From contig MU863963.1 of NCBI GenBank assembly GCA_033296885.1, positions 62,001-126,000 of the forward strand: DNA of 64,000 bases. Direction: 5' to 3'. The DNA comes from Triangularia verruculosa. Taxonomy: Eukaryota; Ascomycota; Sordariomycetes; Sordariales; Podosporaceae. The notes below the pieces were generated by a model that was given only the letters and a program-made list of their open reading frames with translations, was not told where the DNA came from and did no database searches. How positions within the stretch are numbered: the stretch's first letter is position 1; every line of letters starts with the position of its first letter. The position numbers were made by a program, and so were the translations under genes. Positions 28,428 through 41,218 of this stretch are shown piece after piece.

Positions 28428-29427
28428 TTTTTCCTTTTTTCCTTTTTGCCGATTATCCTTGGATTGGATTCTTGACTTGGACGCGCATTACCTACCTAGA
28501 GTATTGGGATGAAGAGAAGAGATTGAAAAGAAGAAAGTATGTACGATGGTGTGTGGTCTGGAACGGGCTGCATGTGTGCCGCTTACTGCATTGGAATTAA
28601 ACATGGAGGGCAGGCATGGCGTTCGTTTTATGGGTTATGTGTTTTTTTTGACGTTGATGTAATTAGTTGCGGTTTGCTGTGTGGAAGTGGGTTGATGTGA
28701 TGATGAGATGGGGGAGAATGATAGAATGAGAAATGATGAGATTGATGTTTGAAGTAGTTTGATGTGATGGTGTTTACTGTGCTTGTATTCACTGGTGATT
28801 CTTCGTGGGGGGTTGTAGTTAGCATTGCTAACCAGGGCCTTCAACACCTCTCGCTTCAACCTGTCCTTGAACTTGAACATGAACCTAGCAGCGGTGATGC
28901 TCAAGCTTGTACAGAACTGATGATCGTAATACGCATGACTGGAACCACCAAGCTTGGATGGATACACAACACCATCAGACAGAGCCCTCAACTTGGATAT
29001 AAATATACTTTGATATATTATCAAGGTAAAATCCAATTTCAAGATTCTAATCTATAAACACTCAACTCTCCACCCACACACACACGGTTCCAATATCGCT
29101 ATGCTATGCACAAAAGGTAATAAAATACAACACACACCTTCCTCCCCCCACTCTTATCCCCACTAATCTTGATTTTAAAACGAATTTCTCAAATATATAA
29201 TATCTTTCTAAACATCTCTTTGTCGTCGTAAAAATTAGGTCATACTTTGAAACCCGGATAGTCTCTGCCGCATACCTACCTAATAAAAGAACGTCTACCT
29301 TGTGCTGTGTGGGGTAGGTATCCGACATTTGCCGTTCCCTCGGTAGAGAAAGAGAGAGTGGTATCATATTTTCTTTTTTTTTTTCTTTCCCCGATTTTCC
29401 TTTTTGCACGTCTTTTTTTTTTTTGAG
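28428..29427. other. intergenic region between convergent genes
   Basis: AT-rich 3' flanks of the CLC and TMEM198-like genes, with T-runs near 29373-29425. No gene is seen. Confidence 0.5.
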
Positions 29428-32400
29428 TTAAACATCCCTCGCACCCTTTTGTATCCTCCTCATCGCGTCCCGATGCGCCTCCATCATGTTCCTGTCCCTC
29501 CTCATCCGCTCCTCAAACTCCCTCTGCCTCCCCTCCCTCTCCTGCCTCTCGCTCTCCAACCTCGCCGCCTCGGCCTCCTTCTGCCCCATCATTACCCCAC
29601 GTTGAATGTCAATATTCCTTTGAACCTCGGCGCTGCTGTTGTTGTTGTTGTTGCTGCTTCCAGAGCTGTTCCCGTTGTGCCGATCGGCCACCGTCTGGAA
29701 CGCGCCCTTGAGGCTGGACATGGAGGTGGTGGTGCCCAAGAGCAGGCCCCCGAGAAGAGGCGAGGCTTGTTGGTGGAAGCTATCGCCACCAATGGATCTT
29801 TGTCGAGATAATGTCTTTGGTTGCCCACCAGCCCGGAGGTCGGCTTGGATGCTGCTGCGGAAGTTTGCCAGCTGCGCCAGACGAACGGCTTCAGTCGGGG
29901 CGATGCTGTGACGTAGTGGTTGGTGGGAGTCAAAGGAGGTGGTCTCGGCCGTTGCACGTGGGGAAGGATGAGAGGTGACAGGTGGCGTGGGACTTCGTAG
30001 CTGGCGTTTGAGCGACTGTTGGGGCGGTGAGTTTACACTGCTTTGCCGGATCAGCGCACGACGTTGAGACAGTGGAAGATCATGCAGATCGACGCCCGCT
30101 GCTGGGCTTGAGGTGTTGCTGGGCATGTTGTTTGCTACTGCATAGTTTTGGAGGTTATCGTGTTCAGAAGAAGGCCTCGCTACAGGAACGGTCGGTATCC
30201 CATAGGGGATCGGCTCAGGGGTCTGAGGGTAGGATGATCCGGACGCCTTGTTGCGGAGGAGCATCTCGCGCATTCCAATAAGTGTCGGTGGCTGTGAGTA
30301 CAATGACTGCTGACTTATTCGTGCCAGGTTCGAGGTTGACGTCGACAGCTCAGGAGGGACGGTAGATGCCGAGTTTGCGTTTGGCATCGTCCAAGTCGGT
30401 TCCGAAGGGAAAGGCGTCGAGACCTGCTCCGTTGGCTCATGGTCGTCGTCCTCTTCGGCGATGGGCTCAGCCAGAAGCCTCGAATTCCGGCCGTTGAGCA
30501 TCATGCCGGTCGTGGAAGAAGAGCGGTAGGGCCCCTTGATCTTGCCTTGCAGTAAGTCTGGTGAACATGCTGGCTGGATACATATCGGGTCCGCATACGC
30601 CGAAAATGACGTCCTGGAACTGCTCCTGCTGGCAAGCTGGCCAGTGTAGCTTGACAGGGCGCTAGCCGATCGAGGAGCATATGGCGGAATAGTGGCCGTC
30701 TCGGCTGTCTGTTGAAGATCAACGACATCGAGGGGTGCCGGTTCTTCTTCTGCGCCGTCCTGCGCCGCATTGATTTCCTGCTGGAGCTCGTCTGGGTCAG
30801 GGATCTCGGCGACACCAAGATGTTTCGCCCACTCATTTGTGCGGTATGACAAGGCGACTCGAGACAAGGCCGGCGGGAGGTTTCCTCTCGTTAGACTGGC
30901 GGCGACAGAGTCCATCGACTCCCTTCTGGCTGCGGCGTCATCCCCATCTTGAACACCGTCCTCTTCAGGCCTGGGGCTTCCAACAGGCACCTCCCCAATC
31001 GTCTCAGCGCCAGGATCAGCCTTCTTCTCATCCACAGACTCAGCCTGAACTTCGGGCACGGGCGTCGACTCCTTTTTTCCCGACGCAAAGCCCTCTTGTT
31101 GGACAGCCGGCATCGACTTGGCCGAGCGTGACTGCGTAATAGCAAGAACATCCAAATCAGAGAGTCCTGATGGGATCTCAGCGATCATGTCTCCGACCCC
31201 CATGGAACTTGGCGACATAGCCTCCTTCTGCGTCGACTCGAGAGTTGTTGTCTCTGTCGATTTGACTTCTAAAGTTTCAAGCCTGGCTGACTTTGTCTCT
31301 GACTTTGTCTCTGACTTTGTCTCTGACTTTGTCTCTGACTTTGTCTCTGACTTTGTCTCTGACTTTGTCTCTGACTTTGTCTCTGACTTTGTGGAGGGCA
31401 GTTCCATCTTCACATCGGCCGTTGGCGAAGGTGTCGGTGATACATCGCCCAGCGAGCTCAAGTCATCCAAAACCGCAACGAGAGAGTCCACATCGTCTCT
31501 GTTCTTGACAGACTCGGCAGCAAGCTCCTCTGCGCTCTCACCAACTCCCTCGATGACGCCATGTTTGCTGTGAGCCGACCGTTGTGAAAGACTTCTGAGA
31601 AGCTTGGCCGAACCACTTGACAGTCTCTTTGCAAGCTTCTCCGCCGTCGAGTTCCGAATCTGAGGTCGAGGGACGAACTCTCGGTCTTCCTCCTCGGCAA
31701 AGGTGGCAGCAAACGAGGAATGATCTTCCTCGCTCTTCGCATTCGGTAGTTGGAAAGGGAGACTGAGGATGGGAAACTCGGTTGTGTGAAGCGAGTTGCG
31801 AAGCGAGTTGCGTTGTGAGCTGCGTATCGACTCCATCATAACATAGCTCTCCCGCCTCACGTGGTTCTCATTTTTGGGCGAGGAAGTCCTCTCCGGTGTT
31901 GGGTGCCTCGGAAGATCGTCTTCGCCAATTCTGACCGTGATTCTTTTCCCGTCGCCAACGTCTCTGGCAATCACCGTCTCAATCACATGCGCCTTCTCAG
32001 AAGGCGTGGGTTCCGCCAGAGGGTCAAGATAGACCTCGGCCCCAAGGATCCCATCAGCATCGATCGGAGATCTTGTACGGGTCGAGTGGACCAAGGTGGC
32101 CGAGCTGTGACGAATGCGCTTCTCGCTGTCCATATCGCCCAACGCTGAATCAGAGGTCTGGTGGTCAGGGCTCTCGTCGCCATAGATACGTTCCCAGTGA
32201 CGGCGCTCACGAGCCGTCATCTCCTCCACCTGGTGTCCAATGGTTTCCTCCTCAATGCGAAGATTCCGCTCTCCTTCGGCGATCTCTTCCTCACGCTTGC
32301 TTCGGCGGTCTTTGATGAGACGCCACAGCTTTAGCTGAGAGACAATTCCGGCGAGGAAGATGAGTATCGTAACGGCCAGCTCGACCCGAATACCGCGGGT

Positions 32401-33355
32401 AAGCGGGTATGTATTCGCACCGAGAGGAAAGAGCTTGTCGTTGAGCGCCCAGATGTAGGCCCAGAATTCCCTCAGACCAGCGCGGGTGAAGCAGTCGATC
32501 CCGAGAACGGCCACGGTGGCCCCTGAAAAGGAGATGCATGCGATAAGCGCATATGCCCGTATCTGGGTCCACGGTACAAAGTACAGGCCAAAACCAGAAA
32601 ACGTGAAGGAAGCGATGAACACAATCTTGCCAACAGCAGACGGAACAAGTCCGCCGGGTTGAAGCGTGAGCAACCACATGCTAAGACAGAAGCCACCAAG
32701 AAGACCAGCCAGACACTCCGTTAGTTCCTTGAAGATGATGGCAAGGCCACCAAGAATAGCTCCAGTGCACACAGCGGCTACCACATAGGCTCCTTGAATT
32801 GCATCACTGACTGGCGGTACCATGACGTACAAGATCAGTGCCGTTGTCCCTAAACTTGCCAGGAAAGCGGTGGAGAAGAAGGCATGCAGCCATTTCGTCT
32901 TGATCCCAACGAGTGCGTGAACGAAGCCAGTGATGAGCATGATGGCCCCGGCAACAGCCCACCCCGGGGTGATGGCAGGCTGGAGGGGCAGCTGGTCATC
33001 TGGAAGCGGAGCTAGAAAGCAATAAGCCGAGGTGTTCTGTGAAGGAAGTCTGCTGAACAAAACACCACTTACCATCGAGAGCGCTGGAGTTGAAGGAGGG
33101 ACCCGAATCGACGGCTGATTTGATAGACGAGTGTGGCGAGGACGATGGATTGAGAGTACCAATTGCTACAGAGCCAGAGGAAGCAAATGAGCTTGTTGTC
33201 TGTGACCCGACCTCTGTCACCGTCCGAGTCGGCGTGATGGTTGTCGACGGGGTCAACTCATCTCTCTTGGCCGGCTCGAGAGCACCTGCGGCAGTGAGGC
33301 CGACTAAAAGTCCAAGACAAACCCAAGCCTTTCCAGAACCCCGTGCAGGCTTCAT
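29428..33355 (-). CDS. large TMEM198/TM7S3-like (DUF4203-type) membrane protein
   Basis: Predicted exons are 33355-33073 and 33011-29428, with a 61-base intron (GTAAGT...TCTAG), giving 1288 residues. The start encodes a signal peptide (AWVCLGLLVGLTAAGAL) and a Ser/Thr-rich lumenal or extracellular stretch. About seven membrane segments follow (residues 110-340), in the pattern of the TMEM198-like domain known from fungal proteins of unclear function. A KDRRSKREEE segment then begins a cytosolic tail of some 900 residues, rich in Ser and Glu, with eight SETK units (31285-31392) and a charged C-terminal coiled coil (QKEAEAARLESERQEREG). The assignment rests on topology and general resemblance. 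The biochemical role is unknown. Confidence 0.75.
31285..31392 (-). repeat. 12-base coding minisatellite (SETK repeat)
   Basis: Nine successive GACTTTGTC cores with a 12-base period (TCTGACTTTGTC on the plus strand) encode about eight SETK units in frame on the minus strand. The units are nearly identical, pointing to recent expansion. Confidence 0.9.
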
Positions 33356-36320
33356 CTTGACGGCCTCTCAGTTGCGCATCCAATGTCGTGACCAATATCC
33401 AGAGCTGTGCGGAGGTCCTACTTGGTGAAGGCCGGGACAGTTGCTACCTCATAGCACAGTGGAGAAAAAAAGCAAACCTCTTTGACGCCAGGTCGTCCGT
33501 CAACAAATACTGCCAACGTTGGAAAGAGGTGCTCTCGGTGGTACGGTATGGATCGGACTGAAGGAGGCCCAGCAGCAAACACCAGATTCTGAAGCTCAGT
33601 CTAGACGCTTGCCTGGGACAGGAAGGAAAGAAGACGAGTGACATGCGGTAGATCAAACGATAAGACAAGGTGGAGGGCATATAATAGGTACCTGAGAAAC
33701 ACCAGGGATTACCGGTGGGTGGGGAGGGGGGTTAGAACCGGTGTCAAGCCACTCGAGGCAGGCCCTTGGAGGAACAGGTATAAGATCCGCCGACGATAAC
33801 TGGCATAACCCGTCCGAGAGAAACAAGATCTCAGATGGGACGGCTTGTCTGGGTCACGGCACGGCTAACGGGATGGATATCAGGGGACGCCAGGAAGCAC
33901 TGGTAAGGGGTCCGCTGGGAGGCTGGCCATGGCACACCAAGAGACGTCCATCGTCGACACGGCGCCGGTCAAGCGGTGGTTTGTTGACCATGCACTTGAG
34001 GCGGGAGATTAGCGGGACGTCAACGAGGTTGACGACTCGACGTGGGGTGCTCGATGAGAGTGTGACTGCGGCAGAGGCGTCCAAGCTAGCGACTGGCCTC
34101 CGCAGGGCCGACAGGGTTCAGCAGCGGCGCCAAGGAGTTGGCGTGTGCCGTATCCGGACCCATATCCAAGGGGAGCCTTGATGTTGATCGTGTGGGCGTG
34201 ATTCGCTGTGATATGCTGTCGTCCAAGCTTTGAGCTCCGCTCCAACGACACCCCAATGCTTGACACAACCAAATTCGTGGAAAAGCCAGTCCAACGTCGG
34301 ACATTTTCCTCCTCTATCCTGGGACCTCGTTGAGAACCAGCAGATAAGTTTCGATGTCTCTCCGGATGAGACAGAGTTGATGCAGGCTAAATTACCGACT
34401 TTTCGCTGGCTGCCGTGTGATGATGGCTCGGCAGTGGGCGGCGGGTGTTGTTACCGAACATGGCTCTGGCTAAGTTCACATGTCGAGAGTACAAGACATT
34501 GAATGCAATCGGCCGACTGACTGCCGGAAAACCGAAGGAAGTCAATAGCTGCTCCCCCATAGAGCACCGGTTCCTGATTTTCGGTTGAGTAGCTGCGACG
34601 CCAAGACGCGGGATGTAACTCGGACGCGCTCATCCCATCAGGCGTGAGCTGCCTATGGGTGTGAGCTCTGAGCTCTCGAGGCAAATTGGCTTCTCATACA
34701 GTCCACGTACCGTGTGGCAGTTTGTCAATCCGAATCGACGATCTCGGCTTTATTGGATGTGGATCTGCCAGCGCGACCGACAGCGATATGCAAGAAGATG
34801 AGAAAAGGCTGGTGTTGAAAACCCCGGCCTCTCCACCCTTCCCGCAGCCTAGCCCCGCCAAGCTGGGACTAGAAAAGAGCAAGTGGAGTCTGCTTGCAGG
34901 GGGATGCCACCTTACGGTGCACGTCCCTCATCAAGGCTGACCAATTCACAACCATCATGCCTTCCACATCTGGCACCCAATGCATTTATGCACGCCTGAT
35001 TTGGCAAGAACAGTAGACGCCTCAGATGCCCGCCTCGGCGCCTCCATTCAGACGCTGACAACCGTCACAGCTGTGAGCGATTTGAGACACCGGGGCAGTG
35101 GAAACATACAGATACGAGCATCTTCACTCTGGATAGTCTTTAAACTCACCTAACCCGGCCAGGTTGTCCCTGCTTCAACAGGAACCACTGCGATGGGACT
35201 CGCCTAATCCTTTCTTTCATTCTTGTTTTTGACCCCCTGATCACAATCACACCAGCCCATACCCAGAGTCTCGAGTCAGTCAACCTCTCTCCCTCTTCAA
35301 AGCACCCATCACACCAACACCCTGACATCCAGCCATCAGAAGCACCGTTCAAGTCCTCCAAAGATCCGGCAAATCGTCCACAAACCGTTTCCCCAACGGA
35401 CCTGCAGACCGGCAGAGAACCAAGCTGTCAACACGATATAGCCCGGGCGAATCTCTCAGCGTAGTAACCATCAACATACCTATCTAAGCCATGAAAGAGT
35501 AAACCTTGAACAAACCACCTACTGACTCGGCTGCTCGCAAACTAACACTGCCAATGAATTGCTATTCAAGCGTGTAAGCGGTTGAGAATCTGACAGCCAC
35601 GCCGTGGACAAAATAACTGGCACTGCAAAGTGGGAATATAACAATGAAAGATGATTAAAAGGCCTTGAAAGATGGTTAAAGGCCTTGAAAGATAGTTGAA
35701 AGGCTTCAAAAGCTAATTGAAAGGTTCAAAAAATATCGAGCATACCAGGTACCTTAGAAAATACTTTTTAGGTATTAAAAGATAGTAATAAGCCCTTTAA
35801 AAATAACAAGTAGCCCTTTTCTACTATATTGTAATTGTGATCCCGGCTTGCAGTACCAATTGATTTGTCCACGGCGTCCAGCCCCTCCAAACATCTGGGA
35901 CCCAAAAGATCGTCTCAACGCTCAACATGTACCGGTCAGCAAAACCAACGTCAAGTAGGCTCACGCTGGCTTTACCCCCCTTCCGATGCTGCTCAGATGA
36001 GAATGTGTTCAAATCGGAACCCAATTCCATCAGCACATCACATTCCACAAGTACCATGACCCTCCCCGTCTGATGGTGTATCATATCACAGCGGACTAGA
36101 ACCTTCCATAGTAGATAAAATTCCATATCTTGGACTCATAGAACGTCATGCTATGCGAAGTACCCCAATTCCACAACCCAAAGAAACAACAGAACCTACT
36201 CCTCCGTTTGTCATAATACACCTTTACCAACCCAACCCAACCCAACCGCTAACAACACTCCTAATCCGCTAATAACACTCCTAATCCATACAACAAACAT
36301 ACAAACAACACCCCCCCTCA
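33356..36320. other. 3 kb intergenic region containing repeat copy A
   Basis: Apart from the inverted-repeat element at 35599-35877, nothing coding is convincing. The base composition turns AT-rich from about 35560 to 35850 because of the element. Confidence 0.55.
35599..35877 (-). mobile_element. MITE-like inverted-repeat element, copy A
   Basis: The left end reads ACGCCGTGGACAAAATAACT and the right end, in reverse complement, ACGCCGTGGACAAATCAATT. Both continue into GGYACTGCAA, giving terminal inverted repeats of about 30 bases. The inside is AT-rich with imperfect repeats of about 21 bases (AAAGGCCTTGAAAGATRGTT type) and no coding capacity. It is the inverted counterpart of copies B and C. 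No clear target-site duplication is seen, so mobility is inferred from structure alone. Confidence 0.75.
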
Positions 36321-37778
36321 TCACCTCCTCCTCCCAAGATACCCCTTCCCCCCACCACTCCCACTCCCACTCCCACTCCGCCCCCTCTGCAACCCCTTCT
36401 CCTTATGCACACCCTTTTTCTTCCCACCCGTCACCTCTTCCTCCTTCATCTCCCCCATCCCCATCACCCACCTCAACCACCCCAGTCCCCTCGCCAAACC
36501 CCTCACTACCCACCTAACAGGCAACATCAAAACCCACATCACCCCCTCCACCGCCCACCCCACCAAATCCCATTCCCCCCCCGAACCCTTCCTCCCCGCC
36601 ACAACCGCGCTCAAACTAATCGCGTCATCCACCCTCTGCCCCAACTCCTTCAACCTCACCTCCGTCTGCACCGACAGCACCCTCGCCTTCTTCTCATACC
36701 TCCTAACCGCCCTATTAAGCGCATCAATCTCCGGCTGTATCTGATTCCTCACCTCCCTGACCAGACTAGCATGCACCTGCCTAGTATTATCAACAACAAC
36801 ATCCGGGGATTGGGCAGCAGCGGTGGTCAAACCGCGAGTCTCCAGCTCGTCAATTCTCGCAATCAGTTCCCTCCATTGCGTAATCGTCACTTTTTCCTGG
36901 CGGTAGGGGTTGCTGTTGTCCCGCACGATGCGCTGAAGATGTAAAGTTTTGGCTTGGACGAGCTTGATGATGTGTGACAACGGCGCTATCTCCGCCCCGA
37001 GTAAAAAGATGGTCAGGTTGAAGTTGGACACGAGTCCCTCCGAGTCGCGGGAGAGGAGGTCGCGGATGCGATGGAGCAGGTATGTAGCCAAAGCAGGGGT
37101 GATAAAGCAAGTCAACAACGCGATGGCTTCCAGCCAACGAAGTTGCGTGAGTGCCTGACTGGCGACCTCAGCACGGTGGTCCAGCTTCCTGCCTTGCTGG
37201 GCGGCATGTTGTGCTTGCTTTTCATCGGTGTCTTGGGAGGTAGTTTGGTTAAGCGTTGGACTCTCACAAGCCGTATCACTATCATCTTGGAAGGCGGCCT
37301 CCACAACCGACTCCTCTTCCTCGCGTACCTGCTGCGAGGCATGATACCACTTCCACGGCGCCGTTACCGACCAGTGCAGAAACACGACCGCCAGCCCCAG
37401 CAAAATGACGTCCGTCATAAACGAGCTGCCGTTTTTGAACAATAGCCCCGCCGTCGCAGGGAGGATGGCAAACGCAATAGGCAGTGTCGTCCACCATGAC
37501 GCCTCGTCTTGGTGTATAGACGGCCCTGGATAGAGTATCTCATCGTGCAGGTCGCGGCCGGCCTCGCTCCAGCTATACCCCGAGAAAGTGGAGCTCCTCC
37601 GTCGGCGGCGCCCTTCCACGAAGGGGGTGGGGGCTGTGGCGGACATTGGGGATCGGTGCCCGGAGTGTATACTCTCCGGCTCCTCGTGCATGGTCTGCAG
37701 TGCCGTTGATATGCCCTTTGGTGTTGTTGGACTTGGGGGCGAGTCCAAGGCGGTCATGAGCCTGAGGCGGTGATACAT
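36321..37778 (-). CDS. uncharacterised fungal membrane protein
   Basis: One exon of 485 residues from the ATG at 37778; a second ATG is seven codons downstream. I do not recognise the family. The first 90 residues are polar and Ser/Pro/Arg-rich. Hydrophobic segments near residues 95-115 (LPIAFAILPATAGLLF), 120-140 (VILLGLAVVFLHW) and 220-240 (LEAIALLTCFITPALATYLL) are likely membrane spans, and a fourth lies near 410-435 (VEGVMWVLMLPVRWVVRGL). A charged helical region between spans three and four (IDELETR, DALNRAVRRYEKKARVL) may form a coiled coil. The C-terminus is rich in Lys, Gly and Ser. The long open frame and membrane pattern support a real gene; no function can be given. Confidence 0.72.
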   Translation of the reverse strand: MYHRLRLMTALDSPPSPTTPKGISTALQTMHEEPESIHSGHRSPMSATAPTPFVEGRRRRRSSTFSGYSWSEAGRDLHDEILYPGPSIHQDEASWWTTLPIAFAILPATAGLLFKNGSSFMTDVILLGLAVVFLHWSVTAPWKWYHASQQVREEEESVVEAAFQDDSDTACESPTLNQTTSQDTDEKQAQHAAQQGRKLDHRAEVASQALTQLRWLEAIALLTCFITPALATYLLHRIRDLLSRDSEGLVSNFNLTIFLLGAEIAPLSHIIKLVQAKTLHLQRIVRDNSNPYRQEKVTITQWRELIARIDELETRGLTTAAAQSPDVVVDNTRQVHASLVREVRNQIQPEIDALNRAVRRYEKKARVLSVQTEVRLKELGQRVDDAISLSAVVAGRKGSGGEWDLVGWAVEGVMWVLMLPVRWVVRGLARGLGWLRWVMGMGEMKEEEVTGGKKKGVHKEKGLQRGRSGSGSGSGGGKGYLGRRR

Positions 37779-39618
37779 AATCGAGACTGAAAAGGAATGC
37801 CTTGGATGAGATGTTGATCGCAGGGATGTCTCGGTTCAGCCGGGCGAAGGAAGGGTGACGTAGTGATGGGTGGTAGTTACACTGTGTAGAGGGTATTCAA
37901 ACCGCAAGCCATATACAACATGGGTAAAACAACAAGAGAAAAATTAAATCTTTCAATGAGCGGTTGGAAAAGACATGATGGTGGCAGGAACAGGATGAAA
38001 AAGCAGCCTGGCTCAACTGCGCAAAGTGACGGCATTGAACTGTGCTTCCCCACCCCGCCTCCACAAACGGCAGTGGTTGTGCCAAGGGCGCGCTAAGAAT
38101 AAGCTCTGTGGGGTCGTTGCCGGCCTCCCGGTGCCTTCTCCACAACCTTCAACAGGGGATCTTTACCTTGCCCATGGATGATTTCCTGCGATGGTACCCT
38201 GGTTGCATGTCTTTCCGGCATGAGATGTGTCTTGAAACTTGGCCCTGGCCCACTGTTGAAGAGAGGTCTCGATAGACGTGCATGTGTAGCTGGTGATGGG
38301 TAGCGTCGGTTGAGGTTGAACAGCTGGGCATGACCTGCCAAAGCAAACCTAAAGCAGGAGGGATGTGGGAATGGGCTCATTCAAACTTACCTTGGCTTAT
38401 CTCTTAGGAAAGCAGTTGGTCAGGTAGGAAGTATGGGAGGTAGATGGGTATTGTTTGTGCATGCTGGGTGTGATGTTGCTTGGTCAGCCTCCTGGGCAGG
38501 ACAGGAGCAAGCAGACAGCAGCTAACGGTGCTCCTTCCTGCTCCTGGGGATATAATTTAGGATTTTGGCAAGAGATAGCAATCGGGGAGGCTCGAGGAGG
38601 GGTGGAATGGCATAGCAGTATGAGGGGACGCCCGAATATCCGCTGTACCTTCCCACCTAACAGAGATGTAGGTGCTCTCGGCGCAATGGAACCCACGGGT
38701 TCGATTGCAGGCCAGGGCACTGAACTCTTTTGCTTTTTTTTCTTTCTTCAAATTCTTTTTGACCCATTCCCACGAGGAGAATAAGTCTCATATTATTAAA
38801 TATCTTTTAACAATCAGACTTTTCATTCTATACCCACGACTCTAAGTTAGTTCGTTGTGCTGTTGTTTCTCTTCGACCATCCTGCTAGGTTTAAGCTCTC
38901 GGTTTCTCTGTGTTCAGTCTCCATCCCATGATAGCAATATATCAGACCCAAATAACTAGGTAGATACAGACTTTTGTTAAGCTGCCACTTGCCCTGACCT
39001 GTTGTCACTGATGAAAATACTCTCTGGGTTTTCCAGGCGGTCACCGCTCGAACCCAAAGCCAACATTTGATCTTCATCGAGAAGAATAGGCAATAATACA
39101 GCCATACATGTACAGTGAAGTTGTGCTGATGAACAGTCATCGCTGCCAAGCTGCACATAACCGCCAGCTGCCGCCGGGTGGCACATGCCGAAGAGCCGCA
39201 CTCCAACACGGCGTCGCAAATCAAAGGTCAGCGTCGCGCTGTGTCGGCCAACATCAGTGAGATCTAATTACCCAGTAGTCCAATCGTTTTCATTTCTAGA
39301 GAGTATTCCATCAAGCCCGCATCCCACGCCGCCGACCACTGTCCATCGTTTATCCCCCGGGCGCGACACATGCAAGATTGGCAGTGGGCAATCCACAGGC
39401 GCGATACAGGATTTTACTAGCAGGGAGGATACTAAACTGCTAGTGTAGGCAATTTTGATGACTTGATTGCACCGGCTGCCAGATTGCGCCTGCCCACAGT
39501 CTCCAGACACTATCAAAAAATCTTTTTCCTAGAGGAGGCCGTCCCCGAGACGGCCATCCCTAGAACATCTTTCCGACGGCTTCCCACGCGCTTCCCACCG
39601 AACAAGAAACCGCCCTAG
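37779..39618. other. divergent intergenic region
   Basis: Separates the membrane protein gene from ERF4. It contains scattered short frames only; a T-run near 38735-38760 and AT-rich sequence up to 38850 are the only visible features. Confidence 0.5.
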
Positions 39619-41218
39619 ATGCGTCAACCGCCGCCCGGCCGACCCAGCAAATACCCTCGAGTCTGTCTCCGCCTTCCAAACAGCCCCCTTACCCCTTCGC
39701 TTCGACCGCGCCCGCCGCTCCGCCCTTTGAACCAGTAGCGCCCGGCCGGCCGTTGCGCAGAAATAATAGTCGTTCCTTTCCTCATCACTCTTCATTTCGG
39801 ACCCGCGGCTCGCCCACCCCTTTCCACCGTCCACTCCACCGAATCTCGCCCGCCCGACTGTGGAACCCCACCAACTCGACCCCGAGAACCCCAACCTCTT
39901 CCGACGGCACTGCTCGCAGACGCCGCGCTCCGTCTTCGCCTCCTCCGCCGCCAGTCCCGCTCACTATCACCGTCCCTGGTCCTGCCGAGGAGCCTAGCCA
40001 AGCCGCCGCCGCCGGCGAGTTCCCGCTTTTATCGCCAACTTCCGAGCAGCGACAACCGCGTCCGTCACTCTCGAACCGAATCAGTCTTCACCTCGAGCGC
40101 AGCGCCGGAGCCGAGCAACGCATCAGCCTCCCGCCTTCGGTCCGCGCCACACCGTCCCCCTCGCCGGTCGAGGACTGCCAACCAGGGCCATCCTTTCTCC
40201 GACAGCAACCTCTTTTCTCGGTAACCGAGTACCGAAAAACCAGAAGCCGCGGCCAAAGCATCTCGTCCCGTCTTCGAGTCCCCTTCGGTCTCACCTTCGA
40301 TCACTCCCCATCCAAACACCACCGGGAAGACAGCAAAGGAAAAGGAAAAGGCAAAGCAGTCATGGCACCACCACCACCATTACCAGACAACCCCGTCGCG
40401 GGAGGCGATCGCTACTCCCGCGACCTCGAACGCGGGCCAGACGCCATGGCCAACCCCCGTCTGTCGACCGCCTCCCGGATATCAGGCATCGGCTCGGAAA
40501 TATCCTCCGATTCGTCCATCATGGGCGACCCGGACGAACCCGCCGACAATGGCGAGGAATGGGGTCCCCAGCACCCCTGCTACCCCCATCTCAACCCCCA
40601 CGTCCCCATCGACTCACCAGAGTACACCACCACCCGAATCATCCGGATCCGTCGGGACTGGCTGTTGGAAGGCGACCTCGCCCCGACGTTCTCCAACCTC
40701 TACCCGGACATTCTGGATCCGGCGGGGGTAAGCGAGCAGGAGTTCCGGAGGGTAATAGAGAAACTCAACAGCGAGCTCGTGCCGGCTTTTAGCGCGTACA
40801 ACTGGAGGAATATATTGGATGGGGTGCTGGGGCTGGCAACGGGGTGGTTGTGGGATGACTTTGGGTTTACGGGGGTGAAGGCGAGGCTGAAGGGGGTGGA
40901 GAGGTGGATTGAGGAGTGGAACAGGGAGATGGAGGAGACGGTGAGGGCGAATCATGCAGATGGGGGGGAGGCGGTGGTGATTCCGCCGAGGATTGTGCCG
41001 TTGAGGAGGACGGGGTATATGAGTGTGAGTTTGCTCTTTCCTCTCTCTTTCTATTTAAATAAGGGGAAATGCTGACTTTTGTGGTGTAGCTTGATATTCA
41101 GATTCCTGATCCAGAAATTGCCCCTGCGTCACCGACGATGTCCGCAAGGTCAGGAGATGGGGATGGAGCGCCGCAAGTACCGGAGCTGACGGTGCCACCG
41201 CCTGCTTTGACAGCTTGA
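39619..41218 (+). CDS. erf4: Erf4-family subunit of the Ras palmitoyltransferase; start codon out of frame by one base
   Basis: The frame is open from 39564 (stop at 39561) to a donor at 41025. The intron is 41025-41089, and exon 2 (41090-41218) ends the protein. The Erf4 domain is clear near the C-terminus: RIIRIRRDWLLEGDLAP, then NSELVPAFSAYNWRNILDG and WLWDDFGFTG. Erf4 partners the DHHC enzyme Erf2 at the ER or Golgi to palmitoylate Ras. The first in-frame ATG is only at 40362, yet the open frame before it reads like protein (STAARPTQQIPSS, SPPSKQPPYPF). An ATG at 39619 is one base out of frame with it; one extra G after this ATG would give a start MAST and about 511 residues. A lost base in the assembly, an unseen 5' exon or a start at 40362 remain possible. 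Confidence 0.75.

Noticed and set aside
35590..35885. Target-site duplication around copy A (CAGCC near both ends)
   Set aside because: The two CAGCC words are not at equal distances from the element ends, and copies B and C show no duplication of the same kind.
38690..38720. GGGTTCGATT word resembling a tRNA T-arm
   Set aside because: No cloverleaf forms around it on either strand.
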